From positions 62,001 through 126,000 of the forward strand of contig NZ_RFLX01000013.1 of the NCBI RefSeq assembly GCF_003696345.1: 64,000 nt of DNA, given 5' to 3'. A program made the translations under genes and the position numbers. Below are positions 42,535-51,200 of this stretch, one piece after another. Position 1 is the first letter of the stretch. Each line of letters starts with the position of its first letter. The notes beneath the pieces are model-generated. The model did not search any database. It worked only from the letters and a program-made list of their open reading frames with translations, and had not been told where the DNA came from. The DNA comes from Teichococcus wenyumeiae. Lineage in GTDB: Bacteria; Pseudomonadota; Alphaproteobacteria; Acetobacterales; Acetobacteraceae.

Positions 42535-44376
42535 TCAGCGCGCCTGCGCCGCCATCCGCACCGCGGCATTGGCGGCGCCGAAGCCGGTGGCGCCGCGCCG
42601 CTCGATGATCTCGAAGAAGAAGCGGCTTTCGAAAGCCCTTGAGTAAACGTGGAAGAGTTCGCCGCCGGCATCGCGGTCATAAAGCACGTCGTGCCGGCGC
42701 AGCTCTTCCAGCAGCGGCTCCTCCAGCCCCCACCGGGCGGCGAGGTCGTCATAGTAGTTGGGCGGGATCGGCAGGGTGGCGAAGCCGCCGTCCCGCAGCC
42801 GCCGCACCGCCTCGAAGAGATCCGTGGTCTCGAAGGCGATGTGGTGCACGCCCGCGCCGGCGAAGGCGGTGAGGAAGCGGCCGGTGGTGGTGTTGCGGCT
42901 TTCCGAGATGTTCAGCGGCAGCCGCAGCGCGCCATCGGCGCTGACCATGGCGCGGCTGCGGATCAGCCCCTGCGGGTCGGCGATCTCCAGGATCGGCTGC
43001 GGCTCCAGCCCGAAGACGGCGCGCCAGAACAGCACGAAGCTGTCCATGCTGCCGGTGGGCAGGGCATGGGCGACATGGTCCACCCGGGCCAGCGGCCCTT
43101 CGGCACCGTGCGGCAGCGGCAGGAAATCGTCTTCCCAAGAGGTGGCGGCCTCGGCCTCGTCGATCAGCAGCACCAGCGTTCCGTCGGAGGCGCGGATGCC
43201 GGCCAGGGGCCATTCATCCGGCCGCCGCCGTTCCTGCCATTCGGAACAGAAGAGCGCGCGGGCGCGTTCCAGCGCGCGGGCGGCATCGTCCACCCGCACC
43301 GCCATGGCGCAGACGGAAGGGCCGTGCAGCTGGAAATGCTCGGCGGCGGCGCTGTCCTGCTCACTGTTCAGCACCAGGCTGACATCGCCCTGGCGGTAGA
43401 GCAGCACATCCTTGCTGCGGTGCTGCCCTTCCAGGCGGAAGCCCAGGGTTTCCAGGAAGGTCGCCAGCTTGGCGCGCGCCGCCGGGTCCACGGCGAATTC
43501 CAGAAAGGCGAAGCCGCTGCTGCGCGGCGGCGCCGGCAGCTCCAGCACCCCGGCCTGCGCCTCCGCCAAGACCAGCGACCGCAGCCCGTCACGCGCGTTC
43601 AACCGCGCCGGCGCCGAGCGGAACTCGTCGTTGAAGACTTCCAGCGAAATGGGGCCGCGATAGCCGGAGCGCACCACCGCGCCGAGGAAGCCGCCCACAT
43701 CCAGCTCGCCCTGGCCAGGGAAATTCCGGAAGTGCCGGCTCCAGGAGAGCACATCCATGCTCAGGCGCGGCGCATCGGCCAGTTGCACGAAGAACAGCTT
43801 CTCCGCCGGAACATCGGCGATGCCGGCGGGATCGTCGCCGATGGAGAGCGTGTGGAAGCTGTCCACGATCAGGCCCAGGGAATCATGCCCCGCTTCCCGC
43901 ACGATCTTCCAGGCATGGCCCCAGCGGCGCACATGCCGGCCCCAGGCCAGGGCCTCGTAGCCGACGCGCAGGCCCCGGCGGGCGGCGCGCTCGGCCATTT
44001 CCTCCAGGTCGGCGGCGGCGCGGGCGTCATCGTCGATAGCGGCTTCCTGCACATTGCTGCAGACCAGCACGAGGTCGGTGCCCAGCGCCTGCATCACGTC
44101 GAACTTGCGCTCGGCACGGTCCATGTTGCGGGCGCGCTGCGGCTCCGGCATGGCCTCAAAATCGCGGAAGGGCTGGAAGAGGGTGATGGCGAGGCCGAGC
44201 CCTTCCGCCACGCGGCGCACATCGGCGGGGGAGCCGTCGAAGGTCAGCAGGTCGTTCTCGAAGATCTCGACCCCGTCGAATCCGGCCGCCGCGGCGGCTT
44301 CCAGCTTGTCCAGCAATGTGCCGCTGAGGCAGACCGTGGCGATGGAGCGGGGGAAGCGGCGCGCGGCATTCGGCAT
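42535..44376 (-). CDS. quiC: 3-dehydroshikimate dehydratase, bifunctional form with HPPD-like domain (QuiC)
   Basis: 613 residues. The N-terminal half (about 1-275) is a sugar-phosphate isomerase-like TIM barrel with metal-ligand positions visible in VGYEALAWG, GLIVDSFHTL (Asp, His), FFVQLAD and ISLEVFND. The C-terminal half (about 285-600) is a two-module 4-hydroxyphenylpyruvate dioxygenase-like domain with VDHVAHAL, GVHHIAFETTD and FFFEIIERRG. This fusion is the two-domain QuiC dehydratase, which turns 3-dehydroshikimate into protocatechuate. Second gene after aroE (14-nt gap), so shikimate is routed to dehydroshikimate and then protocatechuate. Ring-cleavage genes are not in the window. 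Confidence 0.9.
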   Translation of the reverse strand: MPNAARRFPRSIATVCLSGTLLDKLEAAAAAGFDGVEIFENDLLTFDGSPADVRRVAEGLGLAITLFQPFRDFEAMPEPQRARNMDRAERKFDVMQALGTDLVLVCSNVQEAAIDDDARAAADLEEMAERAARRGLRVGYEALAWGRHVRRWGHAWKIVREAGHDSLGLIVDSFHTLSIGDDPAGIADVPAEKLFFVQLADAPRLSMDVLSWSRHFRNFPGQGELDVGGFLGAVVRSGYRGPISLEVFNDEFRSAPARLNARDGLRSLVLAEAQAGVLELPAPPRSSGFAFLEFAVDPAARAKLATFLETLGFRLEGQHRSKDVLLYRQGDVSLVLNSEQDSAAAEHFQLHGPSVCAMAVRVDDAARALERARALFCSEWQERRRPDEWPLAGIRASDGTLVLLIDEAEAATSWEDDFLPLPHGAEGPLARVDHVAHALPTGSMDSFVLFWRAVFGLEPQPILEIADPQGLIRSRAMVSADGALRLPLNISESRNTTTGRFLTAFAGAGVHHIAFETTDLFEAVRRLRDGGFATLPIPPNYYDDLAARWGLEEPLLEELRRHDVLYDRDAGGELFHVYSRAFESRFFFEIIERRGATGFGAANAAVRMAAQAR

Positions 44377-44390
44377 CGGGACGGTTCCGC

Positions 44391-45320
44391 CTATCGGTCG
44401 AAGGAAAGAAAGGTTTCGGTCATGCGCGCCGCGTCCGGCTCACGCCTGGTGAAGTGGCGGAAGGCATCGGCGGCCTGGAAGACCGCCATGCCGCCGCCAT
44501 GCGCGGTGCGGCAGCCCAGGGCGCGGGCGGCGCGCAGCAGCGCCGTTTCCAGCGGGAAATAGACGATCTCGGCCACCCAGAGAGCCGGGTGCAGCCATTC
44601 GGCCGGCAACGGCAGGCCGGGATGCTCGGCGGTGCCGGTGGGGGTGGCATGGATCAGCCCGTCGGCCGCCGCGAGTGCGGCCTTCAGCTCGCCGCCCGCC
44701 TGGGCACGGCCGGGGCCGAAACGCGCGACCAGGCTGGCCGCCAGGGCCTCCGCCCGCGCGGGGTCCTGGTCGAAGAGATGCAATTGCCCGGCACCCAGCC
44801 GCAGCGCCGCATGCGCCACGGCCGCGCCCGCGCCGCCGGCGCCAAGCTGCACCGCGCGGCCCAGCGGCACCCCCGGCAGTTGCCGCCGGAAGCTTTCGGC
44901 GAAGCCAGAGGCATCGGTGTTGTGGCCGATCCGCCGGCCTTCCCGCAGCACCACGGTATTCACCGCGCCCAGTTCCCGCGCTTCGTCGGAGAGTTCGTGC
45001 AGATGCGGGATCACCTCCTGCTTGCAGGGATAGGTGATGTTGAGGCCGCTGAAGCCCATCCGCTCGGCGGCGGTCAGCAGTTCCGGCAGCGCATCCGGCC
45101 CCAGCCGCAACTGGTCGAGGTCGATCAGCCGGTAGAGCGTGTTGAAGCCCTGGGCGGCGCCTTCCGCCTCATGCATCGCGGGGGTGCGGGAGAGCTGGAT
45201 GCCGGCGCCGATCAGCCCCAGCAGCAGTTGCGGGCGACTGACGCGGGCCGTGATGGAGGCGGGCTGCGGGCTGCTGTCTGGCACGATCGTGGTCCGGATT
45301 TTCTGGCTTGCCAAATTCAT
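44391..45320 (-). CDS. aroE: Shikimate dehydrogenase family (AroE/quinate-shikimate dehydrogenase type)
   Basis: 309 residues. Substrate-binding start LLGLIGAGIQLSRTPAMHEAE, catalytic Lys in GLNITYPCKQEVIPHL, Asp in GHNTDASGFAESF, and the nucleotide-binding loop LGAGGAGAAVAHAALRLG. The C-terminal ends with GGGMAVFQAADAFRHFT. A 30-residue N-terminal extension precedes the fold. Interconverts shikimate (or quinate) and the 3-dehydro acid with NAD(P). Its position upstream of quiC and across from a TctC protein suggests a catabolic rather than biosynthetic copy. No clear ribosome-binding site before ATG 45320. Confidence 0.88.
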   Translation of the reverse strand: MNLASQKIRTTIVPDSSPQPASITARVSRPQLLLGLIGAGIQLSRTPAMHEAEGAAQGFNTLYRLIDLDQLRLGPDALPELLTAAERMGFSGLNITYPCKQEVIPHLHELSDEARELGAVNTVVLREGRRIGHNTDASGFAESFRRQLPGVPLGRAVQLGAGGAGAAVAHAALRLGAGQLHLFDQDPARAEALAASLVARFGPGRAQAGGELKAALAAADGLIHATPTGTAEHPGLPLPAEWLHPALWVAEIVYFPLETALLRAARALGCRTAHGGGMAVFQAADAFRHFTRREPDAARMTETFLSFDR

Positions 45321-45329
45321 GAACTAACT

Positions 45330-45339
45330 AGTACGTACT
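45330..45339. promoter_or_regulatory. Palindrome between aroE and TctC, candidate TetR operator
   Basis: AGTACGTACT is a perfect 10-bp palindrome within an A/T-richer patch (ACTAACTAGTACGTACTCG), 10 nt upstream of aroE and 72 nt upstream of the TctC gene. TetR-family repressors often use such sites, and a TetR gene lies downstream at 46532. Confidence 0.5.
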
Positions 45340-45410
45340 CGTCAACGCGATTGAATGTCGCGGCGTGATGCGGACCAGATGCCGTATCCAGGGAAACAAG
45401 GAACGTTCCG

Positions 45411-46406
45411 ATGAATCGACGTCAGCTTGGCGGCGCTGCCCTGGCCGCCCTTGCCGCTTCTACTGGCCTGGTGCCGCGCGGCGCCGCGCGGGCGCAGGGC
45501 GCCGGCAGCTATCCCGAACGCCCGGTGACCATCGTGGTCTCCTGGGCCCCAGGCGGCTCCACCGATTTCGTCGGCCGCCTGCTGGCGCAGCAGATGTCCA
45601 AGGAACTCGGCCAGCAGGTGGTGGTGGAGAACCGCGCCGGCGCTTCCGGCACCATCGGTCATCTCTATGTCGCCCGCGCGCGGCCGGATGGCTACACGCT
45701 GCTGATGGGCGTCAACAGCACCTATGCCATGGCGACGCATCTCTTCCCGCAGAAGGGCTATGACGACGCCAAGAGCTTCACGCCGATCGGCCGCATCGCC
45801 GAGACGCCGATCTTCCTCTGCGTCCGGCCGCAGCTGGGCATCAAGACGGTGCAGGAGCTGGTCGCCCGCGCCAAGGCGGAGCCGGGCAAGCTGAGCTACG
45901 CTTCCTCCGGCGCCGGTTCCTCCGCGCATCTGGCCACCGAGCTCTTCCTGAAGATGGCGGACATCAACGTGATGAACGTCACCTATCGCGGCGGCGCGCC
46001 GGCGGTGCAGGCGCTGCTGGCCGGCGACGTGCAGATGGCCTTCGTGGATGCCGTGACGGCGCTGCCGCTGATCCAGTCCAAGGAGGCGCTGGCCATCGGC
46101 GTCAGCAGCCTGCAGCGCAACCCGCTGGTGCCGGAGATCCCCACCATCGCGGAATCCGGCCTGCCGGGCTTCGAGTGCTCCTCGCAATTCGCGCTGCTGG
46201 CCCCGGCCGGCACGCCGGAGCCGATCGTGCGCAAGCTGCACGCGGCCCTGACCGCCGCGATGAAGGATGAAGGGGTGCTGGCCCGCCTGCGGCAGGCCTC
46301 CAACTTCCCGACCCCCAGCGCGCCCGAGGAATTCCCCGCCTATCTGGCGGCCGAGAGCGCCAAGTGGGGCGAGGTCATCCGCACCCGCGGCATCACCGCG
46401 GAGTAA
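45411..46406 (+). CDS. TctC/Bug-family substrate-binding protein
   Basis: 331 residues. Export signal MNRRQLGGAALAALAASTGLV ... ARAQG. Family motifs PERPVTIVVSWAPGGSTDFV, VVENRAGASGTIGHL, RPDGYTLLMGVN, VTYRGGAPAVQALL. AAGGAAC precedes the ATG. Divergent from aroE-quiC, so its ligand is plausibly shikimate, quinate or dehydroshikimate (inference from context). A perfect 13-bp hairpin follows its stop. Confidence 0.9.
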   Translation: MNRRQLGGAALAALAASTGLVPRGAARAQGAGSYPERPVTIVVSWAPGGSTDFVGRLLAQQMSKELGQQVVVENRAGASGTIGHLYVARARPDGYTLLMGVNSTYAMATHLFPQKGYDDAKSFTPIGRIAETPIFLCVRPQLGIKTVQELVARAKAEPGKLSYASSGAGSSAHLATELFLKMADINVMNVTYRGGAPAVQALLAGDVQMAFVDAVTALPLIQSKEALAIGVSSLQRNPLVPEIPTIAESGLPGFECSSQFALLAPAGTPEPIVRKLHAALTAAMKDEGVLARLRQASNFPTPSAPEEFPAYLAAESAKWGEVIRTRGITAE

Positions 46407-46443
46407 GCCGCGTGGCGCCGGCGCGACAGCCAGCGTCCCCGGT

Positions 46444-46478
46444 GGTATCCTGCGGCTTTGTGCCCGCCGCAGGATACC
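46444..46478 (+). terminator. Strong hairpin after the TctC gene
   Basis: GGTATCCTGCGGC, 9-nt loop, GCCGCAGGATACC: a perfect 13-bp stem 37 nt after the TctC stop. No T-tract. It lies before the TetR gene, so that gene needs its own promoter or read-through; it also makes a GTG start at 46460 (inside the loop) unlikely. Confidence 0.65.
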
Positions 46479-46531
46479 CCCCGTTGCCGCCAGAGCAGGA
46501 CCCCCCGCCCCCTTCCCGCCGCTCCCGGAAA

Positions 46532-47149
46532 ATGGACGCGGAGCGGACGCGGCAGGAGATCCTGCGGGTGGCGCGGGAGGAATTCGCCGAGCACGGGCTC
46601 AGCGGCGCCCGCGTGGATGCCATCGCCGCGCGCACCCAGACCTCCAAGCGGATGATCTACTACTACTTCGGCAGCAAGGAGGGCCTGTACCTGGAGGTGC
46701 TGGGCCAGGCCTATGCCGGCATCCGCGCGCTGGAGCGGGAGCTGGACCTGCAATCCCTCTCCCCGCTGGATGCCATCCGGCGCATCGCCGAATTCACCCT
46801 CGACTACCATGACGAGCACCCGGATTTCGTGCGCCTCGTCAGCATCGAGAATATCCACCACGGCCGCTACATCGCGCAGTCCGAGATCATCCGGAACCTC
46901 AACAGCACGGTGATCGAGGTGCTGGGCGCCATCCTGCGGCGCGGGGAGCGGGAGGGGCTGTTCAAGCCCGGCATTGACCCGGTGGACGTGCACCTGATGA
47001 TGAGCGCGGTGAGCTTCTACCGCGTCTCCAACCGCCACACCTTCGGCCGCCTCTTCGGGCGCGACCTGGAGGATGCCGGCCTCAAGCAGCGCCACAAGCA
47101 GATGCTGGGGGATGCGGTGCTGGGCTATGTGCTGCGCGGGGCGGGCTGA
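46532..47149 (+). CDS. TetR-family transcriptional regulator
   Basis: 205 residues from ATG 46532. Helix-turn-helix: RQEILRVAREEFAEHGLSGARVDAIAARTQTSKRMIYYYFGSKEGLYLEVL (about 7-57). The C-terminal domain includes LDYHDEHPDFVRLVSIENIHHGRYI, the TetR_C pattern of regulators found beside aromatic-acid genes. An in-frame GTG at 46460 would add 24 basic/proline residues but falls in a terminator loop; the true start is not certain because neither has a good ribosome-binding site. Probably regulates the aroE-quiC/TctC divergon through the palindrome at 45330. Confidence 0.82.
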   Translation: MDAERTRQEILRVAREEFAEHGLSGARVDAIAARTQTSKRMIYYYFGSKEGLYLEVLGQAYAGIRALERELDLQSLSPLDAIRRIAEFTLDYHDEHPDFVRLVSIENIHHGRYIAQSEIIRNLNSTVIEVLGAILRRGEREGLFKPGIDPVDVHLMMSAVSFYRVSNRHTFGRLFGRDLEDAGLKQRHKQMLGDAVLGYVLRGAG

Positions 47150-47158
47150 AGCGCGCCG

Positions 47159-47896
47159 TCAGACCATCCGGCTCAGCGCGCGCGCCGCTTCCAGCACCGG
47201 GCCGATGAAGGCCTCCTGGTAGCGGTTGCCCGGCATGGTCAGCGTCACGGCGGCGGCCAGGGTGCCATCGGCGTGGAAGACGGGGGCGGAGATGCCGGCC
47301 ACTTCCGCGAGCCGGTCCCCCACCGCGGCGTGGTAGCCGCGCTGGCGGATCTGGGCGAGCAGCTCCCGCTCCTCCGGCTCCAGCGGCAGCAAGGGCGCGG
47401 AGAAGGCCAGCAGGACCCGCCCGCCGGTGCCGCTGCGCAGCGGCAGGATGTCGCCGGCCCGGATATGGTCGCGGATGGGATGCGGCGAATCCACCCGGTA
47501 GAGGCAGACCCGCACCGCCTCCGCCCCGCTGCCCTTCAGCACATGGTAGGCGGCGCTTTCCCCGGTGCGCCGCACCAGTTCCTCCAGCACCGGCAGCACC
47601 GCGCGGTCCAGCCGGAAGGAGGCAGCATAGGCGGCATGGAGCCGGCCGCAGGCGGCCCCCAGGCAATAGGTGCCATCCGGCAGGCGCTGCACGAATTGCG
47701 CATGTTCCAGCGAGGCCAGGAGCCGCAGCGTGGTGCTCTTGTAGAGGCCGGTGCGCGCGGCCAGCTCGGCCAGGCCCTGCTGCGGCCTCTCCGGGGTAAA
47801 GGCGTTCAGGATGCTGAGCGCGCGGTCCACCGCCGCCGTGCCGCCGGGGGCGGCATTCGCCTCGGCACTGGATTGGCGCTGGGATTTCTTCGGCAT
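47159..47896 (-). CDS. IclR-family transcriptional regulator
   Basis: 245 residues from ATG 47896. N-terminal winged helix: AVDRALSILNAFTPERPQQGLAELAARTGLYKSTTLRLLASLEHAQFVQRL (about 22-72). The C-terminal IclR effector domain has AYHVLKGSGAEAVRVCLYRVDSPHPIRDHI and AEVAGISAPVFHADGTLAAAVTLTMP. Sixteen nt downstream of the CoA-transferase gene in the same direction, so the pair forms an operon; an IclR-type palindrome lies upstream of that operon (49187-49203). Confidence 0.87.
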   Translation of the reverse strand: MPKKSQRQSSAEANAAPGGTAAVDRALSILNAFTPERPQQGLAELAARTGLYKSTTLRLLASLEHAQFVQRLPDGTYCLGAACGRLHAAYAASFRLDRAVLPVLEELVRRTGESAAYHVLKGSGAEAVRVCLYRVDSPHPIRDHIRAGDILPLRSGTGGRVLLAFSAPLLPLEPEERELLAQIRQRGYHAAVGDRLAEVAGISAPVFHADGTLAAAVTLTMPGNRYQEAFIGPVLEAARALSRMV

Positions 47897-47912
47897 GGCG
47901 AAGGGGCGGTGC

Positions 47913-49127
47913 CTAGACCACGCCGTCCTGGCGCAGCCGCGCGATCTCGGCCGCGTCATAGCCAAGCTGCGCGAGCCAGCGGTCCGTATCGGCCGAGAGC
48001 TGCGGCGCCGGCGCCTGCGGGGCCGGATTGGCATCGCCGAAGCGGAAGCCGGCGCGAGTGACGCGCTGCACCCCATCCGGGGCCTGGAATTCCGTCACGA
48101 AGCCCCGCTCCCGCAGCTGCGGCTGTTGCATCACCTCCGGCACGCTCAGCACACGCCCGGCAGGCACGCCGGCGGCGACCAGCAGCGCCTCCCATTCCGC
48201 GGCGCCGCGGGCGGCCAGGGCCGCCTCCACCGCCTCGGTCAGCGCGGCGCGGTTGACCTTGCGCGCCTGCCGCGCCGCGAAGCGCGGATCGGTGACCAGA
48301 TCTTCCCGCCCGATCAGGCCGCACAGGGCGGCGTATTGCCGGTCCTCGTTGGCGGCGATGTTCAGCAGCCCGTCGCCGGTGCGGAAGGTGCCGGAAGGGG
48401 CGGCGGTGAAATTGTCGTTGCCCATGGGCACCGGGTCGACGCCGGCATTCAGATGGTTCGAGACCACCCAGCCCATGCTGGCCAGGGTCGCCTCCAGCAT
48501 CGAGACATCCAGATACCGCCCCTGCCCCGTGGCGCGCGCGCCGAACAACGCCGAGACGACCGCGAAGGCGGCGGTCAGGCCCCCGGTGGTGTCGCTGACG
48601 GGGTAGCCCACGCGCAGCGGAGCGGATTGCGCGTCGCCGGTGACGCTCATCACCCCCGAGATGCCCTGGACGATCTGGTCATAGGCCGGGCGCCCCGCCA
48701 TCGGCCCATCGGCGCCGAAGCCGGAGATGGCGCAATAGACCAGGGAAGGCCGCCATTCCGACAGCACGCCCCAGCCGAGGCCCAGGCGGTCCATGACGCC
48801 GGGGCGGAAATTCTCCACCACCGCATCGGCGGTGCCGACGAAGCGGCGGAAGGCTTCCTTGCCCTGCGGATGCTTCAGGTCGAGCGTCACCGACTGCTTG
48901 CCCGCATTCACCGCCACGAAGGAGGCGCCCATGCCGCGCGCCGCGGACTCGGGGTCGGCGCCCAGGCGGCGCGCCAGGTCGCCACGGCCGGGCTGCTCGA
49001 TCTTCACCACCTCTGCGCCCGTCAGGGAGAGCAGGTAGGTGCAGAAGGGACCGGCCAGCACATTGGTCAGGTCCAGCACGCGCAGGCCGGAAAGCGGCAG
49101 GGCGGCGGGTTCGGAGCGTTCGTTCAT
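47913..49127 (-). CDS. CaiB/BaiF family (class III) CoA transferase
   Basis: 404 residues from ATG 49127. Begins LPLSGLRVLDLTNVLAGPFCTYLLSLTGAEVVKIEQPGRGD, the family N-terminus. The catalytic Asp is in GYPVSDTTGGLTAAFAV; other landmarks are VNAGKQSVTLDLKHPQGK and VVENFRPGVMDRLGLG. Transfers CoA between a CoA thioester and a carboxylic acid. The co-transcribed IclR regulator suggests inducible activation of an organic acid for degradation. The substrate cannot be deduced. Confidence 0.88.
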   Translation of the reverse strand: MNERSEPAALPLSGLRVLDLTNVLAGPFCTYLLSLTGAEVVKIEQPGRGDLARRLGADPESAARGMGASFVAVNAGKQSVTLDLKHPQGKEAFRRFVGTADAVVENFRPGVMDRLGLGWGVLSEWRPSLVYCAISGFGADGPMAGRPAYDQIVQGISGVMSVTGDAQSAPLRVGYPVSDTTGGLTAAFAVVSALFGARATGQGRYLDVSMLEATLASMGWVVSNHLNAGVDPVPMGNDNFTAAPSGTFRTGDGLLNIAANEDRQYAALCGLIGREDLVTDPRFAARQARKVNRAALTEAVEAALAARGAAEWEALLVAAGVPAGRVLSVPEVMQQPQLRERGFVTEFQAPDGVQRVTRAGFRFGDANPAPQAPAPQLSADTDRWLAQLGYDAAEIARLRQDGVV

Positions 49128-49186
49128 AGCCTTGGTCCCTGCACCGGGAGGCGGCGCCACAGGCCTATCCGCTCCCATCCATCGCT

Positions 49187-49203
49187 GTTCTGTTGTTCAG
49201 AAC
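49187..49203. promoter_or_regulatory. IclR-type palindrome upstream of the CoA-transferase operon
   Basis: GTTCTG, 5 nt, CAGAAC: perfect 6-bp arms, 60 nt upstream of the CoA-transferase start and within the 167-nt gap after the alpha-glucosidase. A fitting operator for the IclR protein encoded at the end of this operon. Confidence 0.5.
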
Positions 49204-49294
49204 GGCGTTGCATGCATGAGAACCGAAAGGCCTGTGAGGGTCAAGGCGGGCAGAGCAACGGCGGAGAGGCCATCTCCCGGGACCGCCGTGCCCG

Positions 49295-51025
49295 CTATCC
49301 CTGTGCGGGGCGGCTCGTGTGGCAGATCAGCACCCCGCAAGGCCCAAGCCTTATCTGGCCGCGGCCACCATCATCCCGCAGTTGCGCCGCATGGCTCCAG
49401 GCCGGTTCCAGCCTTTCCTCGAAGGACAGTTCCAGTTCCTGCGGCTCCATGCTCAGGTTGAAGATGCAGAGCAGGGCCTCGTCGCCCAGCAGGCGCCGGA
49501 AACACACCAGCGGCGCCGGCGTCTCGACATGCTCCACCGTGCCCTGGACCATCGCGGGGTGGTTCTGCCGGAACTGCAGGAAAGCCCGCCAGGCATTCAG
49601 TGTCGAGCCGGCCTCCCCTGCCTGGGCATCGACGGCGAGGGTCCGGTGCGCTTCCGGCAGGGGCAGCCAGGGCCGTGTTTCGGAGAAGCCGAGATGCGCG
49701 CCATGCCGCCGCCAGGGCATGGGGGTGCGGCTGCCGTCGCGCCCCTTATAATCCGGCCAGAAGGCGATGCCGAAGGGGTCCCGCAGGTCCTCCTGGCGGA
49801 GTTCCGCTTCCGGCAGGCCGAGTTCCTCGCCCTGATAGATGCAGATGCTGCCGCGCAGGCTCAGCAGCAGGGCCATCAGCAGGCGCAGGAATTCCGGCCG
49901 GGGCTGGCCCGGCGGCTCCCCGGCAGGGCCCCAGCGGGAGGCCACCCGCTCCACGTCATGATTGCTGAAGGACCAGCAGGGCCAGCTATCCTGATGCTCC
50001 GTCATCCAGCGCAGCGTGGAGATGACGGTCTCATGGCTCAGGTTGCCCTTCATGAAGCGAAGGGTATAGGCCATGTCGAACATGCCCTCGCCGGTGTAGC
50101 GCCGCAGCCGGTCGAAGGCGCCATCCTGGCTTGAGACCTCGGCCAGCGTCGTCGTGCCCGGATATTCGTCCTGCAGGCCGCGGATGCTGCGGATGACCTC
50201 CAGCGTGTGCGGATGCAGCAGGTCGTGCTGGTGTAACTGCATGCCGAAGGGCTTGGCGGGGATGGGCTGGCCCGGCTGATGGGCGCTGGGATTGTTCCGC
50301 AGCTCCGGGTCGTGGCACATCCAGTCCACGGCATCGAGGCGGAAGCCATCCACGCCCCGGTCCAGCCAGAAGCGGCCGGCCTCCAGCAGCGCCTCCACGA
50401 CCACCGGGTTGTGCAGGTTGAAGGCGGGCTGGCTGCTGAGGAAATGGTGCAGGTAATACTGGCGGCGGCGGGGCTCCCAGCTCCAGGCCGGGCCGCCGAA
50501 GACCGATAGCCAGTTGGTCGGCGCCGTGCCGTCCGGCGCGGGGTCGGCCCAGACATACCAGTCGGCCCTGGAATTGTGGCGGGAGGCGCGGCTTTCCAGG
50601 AACCACGGGTGCTGGTTGCTGGAATGCGACCAGACCTGGTCCATCAGCACCTTCAGCCCAAGCTGGTGCGCCCGGGCCAGGACGCGGTCGAAATCCTCCA
50701 GCGTGCCGAAGAGCGGATCGACGTCGCAGTAATCGGAGACATCGTAGCCATAGTCTTCCTGCGGCGAGCGCTGGAAGGGCGAGATCCAGATGGCATCGAC
50801 ACCCAGATCGGCGATGTAATCCAGCTTTCCGAGCAGGCCGGGCAGGTCGCCGATGCCGTCGCCATTCCCGTCGGCGAAGCTGCGGGGATAGACCTGATAG
50901 ATCACCGCCCCGCGCCACCAATCCGCCGAAAGTCCGGGCCGGGAGAGAAGCTGGTCAGCCTGCAGCAAGCGGAATTCAGGCGTATCGAAGCCAACGGTGG
51001 CGTGGTTCAAAAGACGGTTCCTCAC
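49295..51025 (-). CDS. Glycoside hydrolase family 13 alpha-glucosidase
   Basis: 576 residues. TIM-barrel GH13 enzyme of the oligo-1,6-glucosidase/alpha-glucosidase branch: WWRGAVIYQVYPRSFADGNGDGIGDLPGL at the N-terminus, nucleophile Asp231 in GVDGFRLDAVDWM, acid/base Glu296 in TTTLAEVSSQDG, and transition-state stabiliser Asp357 in WSFSNHDVERVASRW. No signal peptide, so it cleaves short alpha-glucosides (maltose, sucrose, trehalose-type) in the cytoplasm. The start is GTG with a modest GGCAGGG upstream. It stands alone without a transporter, with a palindrome in its upstream region. Confidence 0.9.
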   Translation of the reverse strand: MRNRLLNHATVGFDTPEFRLLQADQLLSRPGLSADWWRGAVIYQVYPRSFADGNGDGIGDLPGLLGKLDYIADLGVDAIWISPFQRSPQEDYGYDVSDYCDVDPLFGTLEDFDRVLARAHQLGLKVLMDQVWSHSSNQHPWFLESRASRHNSRADWYVWADPAPDGTAPTNWLSVFGGPAWSWEPRRRQYYLHHFLSSQPAFNLHNPVVVEALLEAGRFWLDRGVDGFRLDAVDWMCHDPELRNNPSAHQPGQPIPAKPFGMQLHQHDLLHPHTLEVIRSIRGLQDEYPGTTTLAEVSSQDGAFDRLRRYTGEGMFDMAYTLRFMKGNLSHETVISTLRWMTEHQDSWPCWSFSNHDVERVASRWGPAGEPPGQPRPEFLRLLMALLLSLRGSICIYQGEELGLPEAELRQEDLRDPFGIAFWPDYKGRDGSRTPMPWRRHGAHLGFSETRPWLPLPEAHRTLAVDAQAGEAGSTLNAWRAFLQFRQNHPAMVQGTVEHVETPAPLVCFRRLLGDEALLCIFNLSMEPQELELSFEERLEPAWSHAAQLRDDGGRGQIRLGPCGVLICHTSRPAQG

Positions 51026-51108
51026 CCCTGCCCAAGAATCACTGGCGACTTGGCCGAGGGGCAGCCTTGTCGGTTTAGGGAAACGGACGCGTCAGGGTCA
51101 ATCACATT

Positions 51109-51124
51109 CTCACGGTTTCGTGAG
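51109..51124. promoter_or_regulatory. Palindrome upstream of the alpha-glucosidase
   Basis: CTCACG, 4 nt (GTTT), CGTGAG: perfect 6-bp arms, 84 nt upstream of the minus-strand alpha-glucosidase start, inside the 251-nt divergent region (51026-51276), which contains no gene. Candidate operator for a sugar-responsive repressor. Confidence 0.4.
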
Positions 51125-51200
51125 CGTTAGGAAATCAGCCACTGCGGGATAAAGGAGGCCCTTTGGCGGCAACGCGTTAGCATCTGCCGGGCGGCACCGC

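Noticed and set aside
42649-44562. 637-codon plus-strand open frame opposite quiC
   Set aside because: Antisense shadow of a well-recognised two-domain protein in GC-rich DNA; its translation is Gly/Ala/Arg/His-rich with no family motif.
46460-46531. GTG start for the TetR gene
   Set aside because: It lies in the loop of a perfect 13-bp hairpin and adds only a proline/arginine-rich stretch; ATG 46532 preferred, though without a good ribosome-binding site.
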